The notes beneath the pieces are model-generated. The model was not told where the DNA came from. It searched no databases and saw nothing but the letters and a program-made list of their open reading frames with translations. Positions 42,261 to 54,222 of a DNA stretch of 64,000 bases are shown here, one piece after another. Origin of the DNA: Archegozetes longisetosus (taxonomy: Eukaryota; Arthropoda; Arachnida; Sarcoptiformes; Trhypochthoniidae); the NCBI GenBank assembly GCA_018873245.2, contig JAEMBT020000004.1:12284418-12348417 (forward strand). Reading direction: 5' to 3'. The stretch's first letter is position 1. The number at the start of each line of letters is the position of its first letter. Made by a program: the position numbers and the translations under genes.

Positions 42261-43571
42261 TCAATGGTTTAGTTGTTGTACAGATGGCTTAACAGCACTC
42301 AACTTTTTTCCAGTACGATTGTTTGGTGCTGTACTTGATTTGGTTGCTGCTGCCATTGTCGACATCTTAGATCTGACTGATATTCTTGAAGGACTTGTTC
42401 CGCCTAAAGTAGAACTAGTGCCAAGTTTGCCATCCATTTGACCCGGATTTACTTTAGAGCCACTGCCAGCTTTGCCGTCAATCAAGCTTTTGGTCTGACC
42501 TAAACCAGTGGTCACACCCGCATCAATAGCTGTCGCGCCTTTAGACTCTTTTCCTGCTTCTGGGCCTGAATCAGCATTTGCTTTCTTTTTACGCATTGCC
42601 ATGAGAGCGATCAGAGCGATACCAATGACTATGGCTACTATGACTATGATTAAAATTATAATCCAAAGTCCGCCACCTTTTTCTTCGCCTTTAGACTCGT
42701 TGACAGACTGGTTACCTCCTTCATTCTCAGGTGATTGTGTTTCAGCGGGTGGTGCGAGAGTCACATCACTATCAGTCGGTTCATCAGTCGGTGGAGGAGG
42801 TGATTGTGCAGAACAATCGTCACCAAATCTGAAGAACTCTTTGGCGATACTTTTGTCGCTACTTTTAGTTGTACTCAATTTGCCATCTTTTGTCACTTTT
42901 ATTGTGATTTCGAAATATAGACCCTTTTCCATAAACATAAGAATCTTGTGGTCACTAATCATTGTCATGGCGAGGATGTGGTCCTGAGTATTGAAGTCTT
43001 CTCTCGGTTGTCTACTGAATGCTTGTGCGAAGTCGTCCGGTTTTCCGCAAAGTCTTTTATAATCAACGGCTGCATATTTATCTCCCTGGACGACATATAT
43101 TTGTGTGACTTTATGGACAAATATGGCATCAATGGTTTGCGTCCAATCGACTTCTGCCTGACTTAAAGCTCGATCTTTGTTGTAATCAATTGGTTTACTC
43201 CACGTGAAGTCTCTTAAATCAAAAATCATTACTTGATTCATGGATCCAGTCTTTTCGACAACATGTACCTCTTGTTCTTGAGATTTAGGACCTTCAGTAT
43301 TGACCGAAGCGCATGCCTTCAAGGTGTTCTTGTAAAATGCTGCTTCGCCTATCTTAAAGCCATTCGGAAGTGGTTTCGCTTTGCTTGCGGGTGGAGGCAT
43401 CTCGTTCTCTTTGATCAGCCAATAATAACCACCACTCGTGAAGAAGTATTGTTTCTGATCATTAATATAAGCGATTGAATCAATTTTTGGATTTTGACAA
43501 AGATTTGGCTGGCTTAACACCATTTCAATGAATAGAAGTATTAATGAAGTTAGAAATGATTTTCTAAACAT
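42261..43571 (-). CDS. hemopexin-like type I membrane protein
   Basis: Intronless, 436 residues. A signal peptide (residues 1-20) precedes an ectodomain of about 230 residues with a propeller-like pattern: IDSIAYINDQKQYFFTSGGY is followed by WLI, IGEAAFYKN, then IDAIFVHKVTQIYVVQGDKY, and MTMISDHKILMFMEKGLYFE. These short strand-turn-strand units ending in an aromatic resemble hemopexin repeats. Cysteines near residues 25, 87, 175 and 253 could pair. A Pro/Thr-rich stalk leads to one membrane helix (302-325) with a KKK stop-transfer and a Ser/Gly/Lys-rich cytoplasmic tail of about 108 residues. Function not known; a cell-surface or extracellular-matrix role is inferred from the layout. The repeat assignment is by eye. 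Confidence 0.8.
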   Translation of the reverse strand: MFRKSFLTSLILLFIEMVLSQPNLCQNPKIDSIAYINDQKQYFFTSGGYYWLIKENEMPPPASKAKPLPNGFKIGEAAFYKNTLKACASVNTEGPKSQEQEVHVVEKTGSMNQVMIFDLRDFTWSKPIDYNKDRALSQAEVDWTQTIDAIFVHKVTQIYVVQGDKYAAVDYKRLCGKPDDFAQAFSRQPREDFNTQDHILAMTMISDHKILMFMEKGLYFEITIKVTKDGKLSTTKSSDKSIAKEFFRFGDDCSAQSPPPPTDEPTDSDVTLAPPAETQSPENEGGNQSVNESKGEEKGGGLWIIILIIVIVAIVIGIALIALMAMRKKKANADSGPEAGKESKGATAIDAGVTTGLGQTKSLIDGKAGSGSKVNPGQMDGKLGTSSTLGGTSPSRISVRSKMSTMAAATKSSTAPNNRTGKKLSAVKPSVQQLNH

Positions 43572-44615
43572 TGCTTAAGATCTTGTGAAACAACTGATGC
43601 CTTGAATAAAATTTTTAAATAAATGAATTGTTCCTAAATTAAATTCGAATGAATAACGAATGAATAACTTTTAAGTTGAATTAGATTTGAATAAGAATAT
43701 AGTACGTAAGCGGTGCTCAATAATAAATTCATTCTTAACTGATTCAACTGTTAAATATTGCCTAAGCTTAACAATTGTATGGTTCAATTGTTGTAATTGA
43801 CGCGCATATCAAGTGTTGGCTATTTTTTACTGAGTTAAGAGACAAATATTCTTAGTAAAGTCGATAACAGTAATAATTTGAAACTTGTTACGCAGCGTAA
43901 AACTACTTCTAAAAAGTTTTGTAGCCAATAATATTTGATCTATTAGTCCACATTCTCGTTTCACTTATTTTGGTAAGTTTTTACAGCTATCAATTCGTTT
44001 CATTCAATAAGATTAAGACATTTATTTAAAAGTTTTTAATATAAGTTGAAATACTGATTAACCTGTAAATAAACCTATTTTAGACTCGTGTATCATTAGT
44101 TGTCTCATTGATTTGAGTCAAATAATCTTTATTTTTTTATACTTTATTACACGTAAAATCTTGGCTTTCATCCTCTACTAAAGTTATTTTTTACTACAAT
44201 CTCACTTAAAATATGCTCATAATTACCAAGATCAATTAAATTTTATAATTATATGTTGATTAATTATTATAGATTATTTTCCTAAATACATTGATATACA
44301 AATTTTTTATGAATAAGTTCATTAAAAACATTGGTTTACTTGAGCTTTGATACCTTTATCTAGATCTGAAGCAATTTTACTTCTCAAAGAGAAGTTTAGT
44401 TAAGCTTTTAACTAAGATTATTTCAAAGTTTATTATTATTTGAATTACTCAAAAATATAAATACATGACTAAAAAAATTCGTTTAACTATATCGATAATG
44501 AGATACTGATAGATATATAAAGACTAAAATTTAATAAGTTTTTATAAAGACAACTTAATAGTCATTTGATAGTATTTGGCTTTGATTTGAATCTAATTTG
44601 TTTTATAGACAGATT
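43572..44615. other. intergenic, nothing recognised
   Basis: AT-rich; contains the promoter of the hemopexin-like gene and the 3' flank of PPM1G by position. No ORF or repeat recognised. Confidence 0.35.
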
Positions 44616-45609
44616 TCATATAAGTTGACTTTTGTCTGACAAAAGTTGATTCTTTACTACTAACCCTCTTTTTCTGGCCTGACTATTATTAAACTTGACG
44701 ATCAAGGAAGTCATGTTGTCCTTTCCTGCTATACCCCTGGTCGGCATGACTGGAGACAACAGTTGAGCGAGCAATTCTTCGCATATTTTTGATAAAACTT
44801 TAGTTGTTTTAATTCTTTTAGCAACAAAACTTATCAGATCTTCATTTGAAATACAATTCCAGACACCGTCACATATAAGAACCATAAATTGATCTGTTTT
44901 TAGTCTCAAACGTTCTATTTGTACGTCAGGCCATGCAATGACCATCTGTTCTTTTAGTGACAGACTTGGATTGCGTTTATAGAGATGGTCTCCAAAAGCA
45001 CGCGAGACATTAATACCATAATTAATGCGGCCATAAACAACTTCTCCTCCCTCTCTCAATGCGTTCCTTTTCCGACTGGTTTTCTGGTTTGTGGTCCGAA
45101 GACATTGGAAATGCTTTATTATTTCTGCAAAGAATACATCGAGAGTCTCCCAGATTTGCCACATATAAGACATTATCTTTAAGAAGCGCCACAACTGCTG
45201 TACATCCACTTGCAATTGCAGGTGCATCACTTCTTGTAATCGGAGCTTTACTACACTGTTGTCTTATTTGTATGAGTTCCACCACGGATTCTCGAGTCAG
45301 AAGTGATTCATCCAAAGTCATGAAAGACTCTTTTAATCCTAACTCAATCTTTCCTTCTCTATAACTTTTATTCTTCAAGATAATTTGAGGCAAACGTTTA
45401 GCTGCGAATTTGGCCACTTCTGCGCCGTTATGTCCATCAAATACACCGAATAGAGAAGCATTCGCTTCAAACTTAGGCAAGGCAATATGAGCGTCTTCTT
45501 GAGTATTCCTCCAGCCCTGTACTGAAGACGCGCCGAATACTACACGCGATGACTTTCCGTCAGATGATTCCGGTTTTGTTATGCATTGCTTCAGATAATG
45601 TTCGCTCAT
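44616..45609 (-). CDS. PPM1G: PPM1G-type PP2C serine/threonine phosphatase, with a frame slip
   Basis: Intronless, about 330 residues. Motifs in order: GASSVQGWRNTQEDAH (metal-binding ED), ASLFGVFDGHNGAEVAKFAA, SGCTAVVALLKDN, LYVANLGDSRCILC, SSDHKPENQSEKERIE, INYGINVSRAFGDHLYKRN, FMVLICDGVWNCIS and GIAGKDNMTSLIV. The acidic FDG, CDG and GKDN residues are the Mn/Mg ligands. The LPQIILKNKSYREGK segment and overall order match PPM1G (PP2C gamma), a nuclear phosphatase tied to splicing and chromatin; the large acidic insert of the vertebrate protein is absent. At 45049-45051 a GGG run (or a missing GA in the adjoining GAGAGA) shifts the frame between KERIER and GGEVVYG. Both halves are otherwise perfect, so an error or a very recent lesion is likely. 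Confidence 0.87.
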
Positions 45610-47660
45610 TTCTAATAACGATTAAATGATCTCTTAATAAATCTAATCTTGATATTCTTTCCGTTAAACTTAAGAAAATTTCAAAATTAAAAAAGCATTT
45701 CAATTATTTAAGCTAAATATCAAACTTAATTGTTGTGGCGTTCTTTTATCAGATTCAGTGCTTTCGATAACCAAATAAAAGAATATTCAATTTACATACA
45801 AATTTATATTGAAATTTGAAGTTTAAGGAACTTGTAACTCTTCTAATAGATATTATTATACACTAGTGTAAGTAATTAAGTAATTATATGATTTTGTCTC
45901 AAATCTCTACATAACAAGTACAGAAAAGTTGTTACTATTTTTACATGACTTATGAGAGAGTTGATAGCATACTTCATTTTGAAGATATTTGAGTTAGCTT
46001 CATTTGAAAATCATAGACAAGTCGTTAGAAATATTATGAAACAACTAAACCACTCAAAAATATTTAATACGTTCTAACCATTCCTAAATTCTATTAGAAT
46101 TGACGTCAATTTTTTCATGTTTCTATTTTTTATTTTAAGTTTTTTTTCTAAAATGTTGATTCATTGATTGAAATATTTATTCAAATTGAATTGTTTTATA
46201 TTCTAATAAATATTGCGCGAAATTTCAATTGATGATACACTGAAATGCATCAATATTTAATTATCTCAACTTTACTAAAGATTAATCAATTTATAAAGTG
46301 ATATAAATTATGAAAATGATCGATTCACACGAGTTGTCGTTCGGTTAAGACTTATTAAAGTCAAACATAAAACTTTTGGAATATTTAGGTAAAATTAGCA
46401 GACTGTGAGCCGAAGATACAAAACCGAAAGAATGAAGAATCACAAACAAAATCATCAGAACTATTATTCAGAACTACTGGTGGCATATTTAAAAACCGGA
46501 TACATGAATACTGGCTCATGTTTGAAGAACAGATATTGTTATTAAATTAGATCGGAATCATTGGCTAATTCAGTTGATATATAGTGACTTGTTATGAACG
46601 GGTACCACCAATTCGTTTGAACGCAAAATCTCACAAACACTATATTGAACTGTTCTTAACTATAGTCTTGATAAATCGCTTGAGGCCCTCAAAAAATTTG
46701 ATCAACTTAAGCCAAAATAGAAGGATAACTGTTTTGGATCAAGACAGTTTTGTTCGCAATGAAAAGGAAAGATTAGGACAAGCAATGGGTTCATATTGGA
46801 CTGAATGTAAACTCTACCAATGTTATAATGAGTCAAACGTTACGATATAGAGTTACACAACTCGAACGAGCTAGAGCGTCAACAATGCTTAATCCATACT
46901 CGAGTTAGTTCTCGAGTTTTAGTCTTCGATTTCTTTAGCATTATATTCAATTGTTAAAGCTAATAATTTTTCCTTATTATACTGGTACTGATGCAATTTG
47001 TTTTTAATTGCGATGATACTATTTTTACTCCTAGGTTTCGAAGAATTTTTAGATCAGTTGATAGTTTGCGAGATCACAAGAAAATAGTCATTAAACGTTA
47101 GTTGCAAAATAATAATCACTATCTAGTCACTGATAATCCGACAAAAGTACAGATTATATATCTGTAAGTTCTGTTGTCCATTAAAACTAATAGTAATTAT
47201 ATTGTAGTAATGTTAAATCGTGTAATTCTTTTAAGCTGTGCAATTGTCTGTTTGACGCGTTATAACGTAAACTATGCTTGCAGATAAACTTTTACTTAAC
47301 GATGACCGGATTTGCGGTCACTTAAGCAAAATGAAGCGTACATTCATCTCGAATGTTCAACTTTTAACACTACTTCATTTTTAGGTGTTATTCTTGAAAA
47401 TTTAAGATCAAAAATATTGTTGTCTGTGCTTAAACAAATTTACCCGTAATTGTTATAATAGACGTTCAAATGAGATAACTTGTCATCAGAAGGTTTGTCC
47501 AAAGACAAAAGAACGTTAGTTGAGCAAAAATGATGACATATAATAAGAAAAGTAAAATGGTAGAAATACAGAAGGATTCAAAGAAAAGAAGTTAAGAGTC
47601 ATCATTGTCATCGGTATAGAGTTAAAGTTCACTTATGATGATTAGCTTATGTAGGTCTGA
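45610..47660. other. intergenic, nothing recognised
   Basis: AT-rich. An 88-codon frame at 46584-46850 shows no family resemblance. No repeat matched elsewhere in the window. Confidence 0.35.
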
Positions 47661-50650
47661 GACTATTGCTGAGAATGGCACCGAGTGGCACAAGCTGCAG
47701 AAAATACAACCATATCATGACTGACGCCAGAAAGGTGGATCACTGTCAGGAGAGTCTACAGGGTAGACATTTTAAAACAGAATACAATCGAACATCAAAA
47801 CTTTTTTTACTCGTACTTTCTAAGGAAAAGTTTCATCAGAAAAGGTTCAATATTAGAAAAGACCTAACTTGAACCTTTATTAAGCATAAATCTAATATAA
47901 GAATGGATAAAAACAAAAATGGTGCTCACAACAGTTTAGCGTACTGTGTGGTCACTATCACTACTTTAGCTGAAGAAGCGCTACATGAAGAAGTGGTTTT
48001 AAAAACTCAACCAAATCGACCTGAAATTCCGCAGAAATACAAGCAAAACCAATATAAACATGGTTTTATTATCATTATCTTTGGACATGGATCAGTTGGT
48101 GGTGGTAATGAAATCATGTTTACACTAATTGTACTCAAACATTGGATGATTTGAAAATGATGAAATAATTTAAAATATTGAAAATAAAGTTAACTACTGA
48201 AAGTTTGGCTAATGTTTCTGAAAGAATGATTCAAAGAGCTAGGCTCTGTTTGAAGAATAACTTTGGACACTTTCAGTATGTACTATAAACTAAAATAATA
48301 TGTACTTTTTAAACACTTTTGTAATTTTGTTTATGAACTGATAAAAAGTACATTTTGAATTAATGCCTGTTATTTAAGTATAAAGTAGTTAACCTGTTTT
48401 GATAGGAATCATAACAAAAGCTTTATTCTGATGACTAAGTTCAGTTTTAAAATGTCCACTCTGTATATTCAAGTGTATCGCTTTTATCATCTGTTGTATG
48501 GTTCATGACAAAGTGACCGTCAGTAAAGTAGAACAAGAGAAAGTAGTTTGGCGCCATTCATTGCTTGTCCTCCAAACAGGATATGGAAGGATGCAACCCA
48601 AGACGGTGTCTCTATTATCTTCAGCATACAAAACTGAACTGTACACAAAGCTAGGCACAATAATGCCAATCAAAGAGATGCTATATTTGAATGTGTCTCG
48701 CTTTTAAGTGCCGACTAAACAGATTCTTGACTCGTATTATCTTTTACTTTAAGTTAGACGCAAATGCCAAAGTTTTGCCACAACACTATAAGAGTTCAAT
48801 GGTTACCAATGGAGTATTGGCTGCAAATGTGGACAAGGTTTGTGGATATAAGTTTTCTTTTGGACAATCAGCTAAAGAAACTAAACCTCAAGGTATGGAT
48901 GAACTAGATTTAGAGCATGTCTTTATCTGTATGCCTAGAACTCTCGAGAGGACCATGCTTAAGTTCTTGAGATCGTAGAAAAAGCGAAAAACTCCACATT
49001 AATTCCATCGAATGTCGTTTTCCTGCTTTTTATGATAATGGACCCACTTAAAGATTATTGTAGTTACAATAAAAACGACTCTCGATTTCCGCTTCTATTC
49101 ACAGCTTTCGATTATAATATAAACGGATGTTTAAGTTTTCATGAATTGTTATTTGACTTGATATGAATGGAACAGATCACTGTCAATGGAGAAGCAACAA
49201 TAAAGTTTGTCTTTAGATGTTACGATACAGATAGAGACTCGTTCCTTTGTGAGCCAGAGTTCAAAAGTTAGCTGAGGACATCTTACCAAAACATGATGAA
49301 AATACTATAGGAAACTAAAGTGAAGGATGGCCTGAAAGCCATTGGACTTAACAACGATAAGATAAGCTTGGATGATTTTTGTAAAGCTGTTGACTCTAAA
49401 ACATCCAGAGGAATATCAAATTTGTGTCGATTGCCTAAAGCTATTCTTTTGCAGAAACCTCAATCAATGACTAGAGTATAGCCGAGCAGATTTTCAAGTA
49501 AGACCACAAATCGACTTCTAGAGGCTAACAAAAAGAGTAAAAGAATTTGTTTGAGGGTGTCGCTGAAAAAAGTATGACTACTCTATTAGGTTAGATACGA
49601 GTGAAAGATGTGTCGGAACCACGAATAATATTTGAACGTAAGTTCACTTTCTATTGATTTTCACTATCTGACTATTTACCAAAAATATTGACTCTTCATT
49701 CTTTTTCAGCTGATTCTGTTCACGACGAAGTGAATGTTCAAACATATTCAATGGAACATGTATTGAGCACGCAATCTTATAATCGTTGATCCGATTAAAG
49801 ATTTCAGTGGGAAAGAGGAACAAAAAGTCGTGAGGTTTCTTGTCTTGATCTGTTGATAGAGAAACTTTCATCAAATATTCACAGCATTTGTGCTCTGATT
49901 TGGGCAGTTGTTAGCCAGTAAAGACAGGGTCATTAAAATCGATTGTTGTCGCAGATATTTATGCCAATCTCAGAGACTCGTTAACTAACTATTGTAACAA
50001 CAGCTTTATATGAGAAATATGAGCTGATCATATTTTTTAAGTGATTTTGTTCATAAGAGAAAGTGCAGTATCGAATGCGCTCTTTATTTGCTTGCACTCA
50101 AACTGATCGCTCTCAACAAAATATATTTATTAAGAGGTGATCACAAAGTAAGAGAATTGCAAATATAGAACTCTTTTCACAGGAAATGTCTTCACGAGTA
50201 TGGACAAAAATTGGGTCAGCTTGAGGAACAATTAAAAAGGTAATCAACAAATTATTGGTCTTTCTGTCACTATTGGTAAAACCACGTTTTGCTCAGATGG
50301 AAAGTTAACTATCAATACTTTAAAAGTTGATCCCATTCATATGATCGCACCGGATTTGAAGAATCCTGACAAAGATTTAGCAATTGCCCGAGAAGTAAGA
50401 ACTGATTTTTGAATAATTTTTCTCGCTCCTCAGAATATTCTTAACCTCATTCTAGTATCACTTGAAAATAGTTTAATTAAATTCAGTATTAATTTTTACG
50501 ATAATCAACAGCTTACAAGTAGCGGACCTGCACTCAGAAACAGATAACAGGAGCGTCTACAAGTTCATCGTTGGTCCCCGAAATCAATTTTGTCTTGTAT
50601 CCAGTAAGAAACGCAGATTTGAATATCTGCACAATGAAAGTGCAGCTAAA
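47661..50650 (+). other. region of coding-like traces, probably decayed genes
   Basis: Base composition is less AT-rich than around it and several plus-strand frames look protein-like without being continuous: 47666-47872, 47903-48154 (FGHGSVGGGNEIMF), 48498-48707, 48691-48978 (LDANAKVLPQHYKSSMV) and the EF-hand stretch at 49080-49500. Near 50310-50400 another reads TLKVDPIHMIAPDLKNPDKD. I cannot link them into one gene with good splice sites. Most likely one or more old pseudogenes. Confidence 0.35.
49080..49500 (+). pseudogene. EF-hand calcium-binding protein remnant
   Basis: Two consensus EF-hand loops lie in one frame 114 bp apart. 49110-49145 encodes DYNINGCLSFHE (D1, N3, N5, G6, L8, E12) after a FTAF helix, and 49224-49259 encodes DTDRDSFLCEPE (D1, D3, D5, S6, L8, E12) after FVFRCY. 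A TGA at 49164-49166 and a TAG just after the second loop break the frame. A related helix-rich segment (IGLNNDKISLDDFCKAV) continues in another frame to about 49480. The spacing fits a paired EF-hand module. The wider protein is not identified. With two stops and a shift it is called a pseudogene. Confidence 0.5.
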
Positions 50651-53600
50651 AATTGACTAGAGTCAAATGGTTTTTACATATAGTTAAATGTAATCAAATG
50701 ATTAACGGATTCAAGTTTTATTTTAGGGACATTTGTTCAACAATTTTCTATTGCTTACACTTCGTAGTAATAATACTCGCTATTTTTGTGGATAGCGACA
50801 GGATCTGAATCGTACTTTTGGACACATCGAACAACTGTCCAGCAAACAATATAATTAGTAGTCAATCAATAGGAAAACAAAAGTTTACAACAAAATAAAT
50901 TAATGAATGGATCTCTCATTTTTGTTTATTCATTCAAACTATTTATTCGAATCTTTCGAAATGTAAGTCGAGCGATTATATGTCACTTTGAATGTTAGAA
51001 ATTTAACACAAATATCGATTTATTTGCAAATCTGACATTCTATACAAGACTTGTCATAACTAAGTTTGACAATAGAAACCCATGACTGATAAGCATAGCG
51101 TAGCATTGAGTTTGACTTAAAATGTTGAAGTCGCAAAAAGTCAAAAATGACTAAAAGACAATTTTTAGCTTTTTATTGACTTTTTACCCTTAATTCTAGT
51201 AAATACAAATACAAATGTATTCGTAGACATATTCTGATTAGTAATACAATTGAAAATATTTGAAATGTATCATATTAATTGAAAGTAAATAAATTTTTCA
51301 AATAAAATATTTAACCGTATTTAGTCGACTCTTTCCAACTATTATTTAACTTTTTAGCTGACTACTTTAGTCGATCTTTTCAACCTTTCAAATGACATCT
51401 TGCAACGCTCTACTGATAAGCTACCTGTACTATCAAATAGTCATATAATAAAAATTGGAAACACTTCCAAATGGCCGATTTCAAAATGGCTAATTTCATA
51501 TTGGCCAAATCTATAAATCGTTCATATGTTATACTATTTTTTATACTTCCAAAGCTTTTCGCAATAAGACTTATCAAAGACTCATCTCCATATTTTTCCA
51601 TTAGTTAAGAGCCCAACAATTAACTGAAATCAGAACTTGTATGTATACGTTTTGGTGCTCTAGTCTCAAATGAAGGCTCAGATTCAAAAAATATTCGTAT
51701 ATTAGTCCTAAGGGAACGTTTCGACATTTCATTCAGACTTGTCTTTGAAAAGAAAAGCAGTTTTAGAAATATTTCATACATTTTTGTTCATCTAAACTTT
51801 CAATATTATTAACTCAAAAGGTTTTTTAGTTTGTTTCAAAATTTGAAAAATGAGATAATCATTCTGACAATCAATTATTAGGGGAATCAAAACAGGGATT
51901 AGCCATTCTTAAATTGGCCATTTCGAAGTCTAGCCTTATACGGACGAAGTCAAACTTATACGGTTTGAAGCGAACAAAATAACGCCTTTTCTGAAGTTTC
52001 GAATTCGCCAAAAATGAGCTTTTATAACAGAAAGTATCGAAAATATAGTTTTCTCGAGTTGATTCCATAGGAAATCAAGTTTTTGCTGAAAAAAAAACTT
52101 GAGAAACTAATTTTTTATGAGATTGATTGACACCTTCGCCTACTTGAAGTTGAAGATGAAAATGTTCAAAATTATTTTTTGATTCAATATAATTCTAATT
52201 TGTAAAACTTTTCAAACCATAAAATTAGATTAATAACTTTTTGAGCATATTTTTATATTTTTGATAAAAATTCCCTTTGAAAAGTATTATTCTTCTGATC
52301 AATAAAAATAGCAGCTATTTTATGATCAAAATTTCATTTTTATGGTACCGAAGTAGTATCGAAGTACCGACTGAAAAGACTACTTCAAGGTGCCAAAAAT
52401 TGCTTTTGCTGCTTATCAAATTCTACTTAAAATCTGTTAGTTAAATGCTCGTTGTGAATGTTAGTCAAAAGATTTATGATTAAAACTATCATGTATTGTT
52501 TTTGCTTATTTGGTAGGTTTTTTGTCAGTAAATCGTTTGATAAGTGTCAGTAGACTTCTGTAGTACTACAAAAAAGGCTCAATAAATAATATTAAATCTA
52601 ATTCTCATTCAATAAAAGCTACAGTTTTGAGCAAAATTCATATGTAAATAGACTTGATTGTTTACTCACTTATTTTTATTTAAGTTATGATTGAGTCCGA
52701 GCGTTTGACGACAGCTTAACGCAATCTTATCGGCTAATATTAGTACTTTAAACCAACCAGAGACTACCACAATCAAAATCATTTTATTGCTTTTCGACTC
52801 GCATTAAGTAGAAAAATAGTTTATTTGTTTAAAAGTTTATTTTTTCATTGAAAAAGCTTTCAGAAAAATAATTTTGATTGCAGAACGTGTCACATCAGAG
52901 TTAACTTTGGCTAACATTATATGGATTGAAGCGCGCGCTTCACTCAACTCACGAAAACATCAGTAATGCTGAGCTACAAAAAATTCACTGCAAAGGCTAT
53001 TATAAATGTCAATTGATTTATACTTTAGATAAACAGATCATTGATTTCGTGTCAGACTTGCATTTAAAACACAATATCGTTTTAGTTTCAAAACTTTTTC
53101 TGTAACAAAATTCGTTATTTAAATATTCGTTATTTGATTTCTAATTGCTTTTGACTGAATAATAATTGAACTTTTGTTAGTTTACATCGTTGTGGGGATA
53201 AAAACTGGATTTTACAATTATTTACTTAACAATATTAAAGAGTTTAACAAAAGTTATATGATTGGAAAAAACTAACAAAGTTAATACTTACTCGTTAGTG
53301 TTGATAAGATTGTCTCTTTATGCCAACTACAACGGCAATGTCTATAGAAATAATAATATCTGTTATTAGTCTGTTAAAGTGTCTGTTGAAGTGAAGTGTA
53401 GGCAAAATTGACACTTTTAGCACATTAGACGCTATAGCTTACGAGATAAGCAAACATTTATACGCTTTACAAATTTGGATTCACACGCAATTCAGTCTAT
53501 ATTCAAATACAACTTTCAGTACTTCTATACGAATCGATGACCAAATTGCGAGTTTTTCTTCCTTAAAAACGTTCCTAAGATATTTGCCGAAACTATTTTG

Positions 53601-54222
53601 TAAAGATAAAAAATTCAAAAGAGTTTAATCGAAAATATTGGAGCAAAAAAGTACTCACTTTCAATTTCGACAAAAATATGCAATACATGTATAGAATGTC
53701 GCACAATATATACGATCAACAAAATCAATGCATTTCTACGTTAGTAGCTTTAATTAGCTTTTATCGCAGGATAATCTACTCGTTGCCCGTCCTTACCATT
53801 ACACACAAAAACTTTTTATTTTTCAAAATTCTTCAAAAAATGATCTGCTTTTCAATGAATCAAAATAAACAAAAGTGATTTAAACTTGAAAAAATTCAAT
53901 AATTTTGATTAATCGTCAATTGTATTGAAAGTTAAGTTTTAAACATTTATGTTCTTTAAACTTTAAAACTGATCTGAGATTATGAGTAAAAACTTTTGAG
54001 GCAATCAAAAGTTTTAGCATAAATTATCGAATAGAAGTGGAATGAGAACCAACGATCGAAAGCTTTTCATTAGCTACTCGTTTGTTTATTAGTTCGTGAA
54101 AAGTTGATCACAAATGAGTCATTTTGTTTTGTCATTCAGTTCTAAATGTTTTGCGTATTAATGTGACCAAATATTGCATTTTAAATCAATTTCAAGTAAA
54201 TATTTAATTCGATTGAATAAAA
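50651..54222. other. intergenic, nothing recognised
   Basis: About 3.5 kb of AT-rich sequence. Frames of 60-66 codons (51410-51601 minus, 51871-52068 minus, 53678-53878 plus) have no family resemblance. CCGATTTCAAAATGGC and CCATTTCGAAG-type phrases recur near 51475 and 51915, a weak sign of an old repeat. Confidence 0.35.

Noticed and set aside
42508-42987. 159-codon plus-strand ORF across the hemopexin-like gene
   Set aside because: Antisense shadow of the transmembrane and stalk coding sequence.
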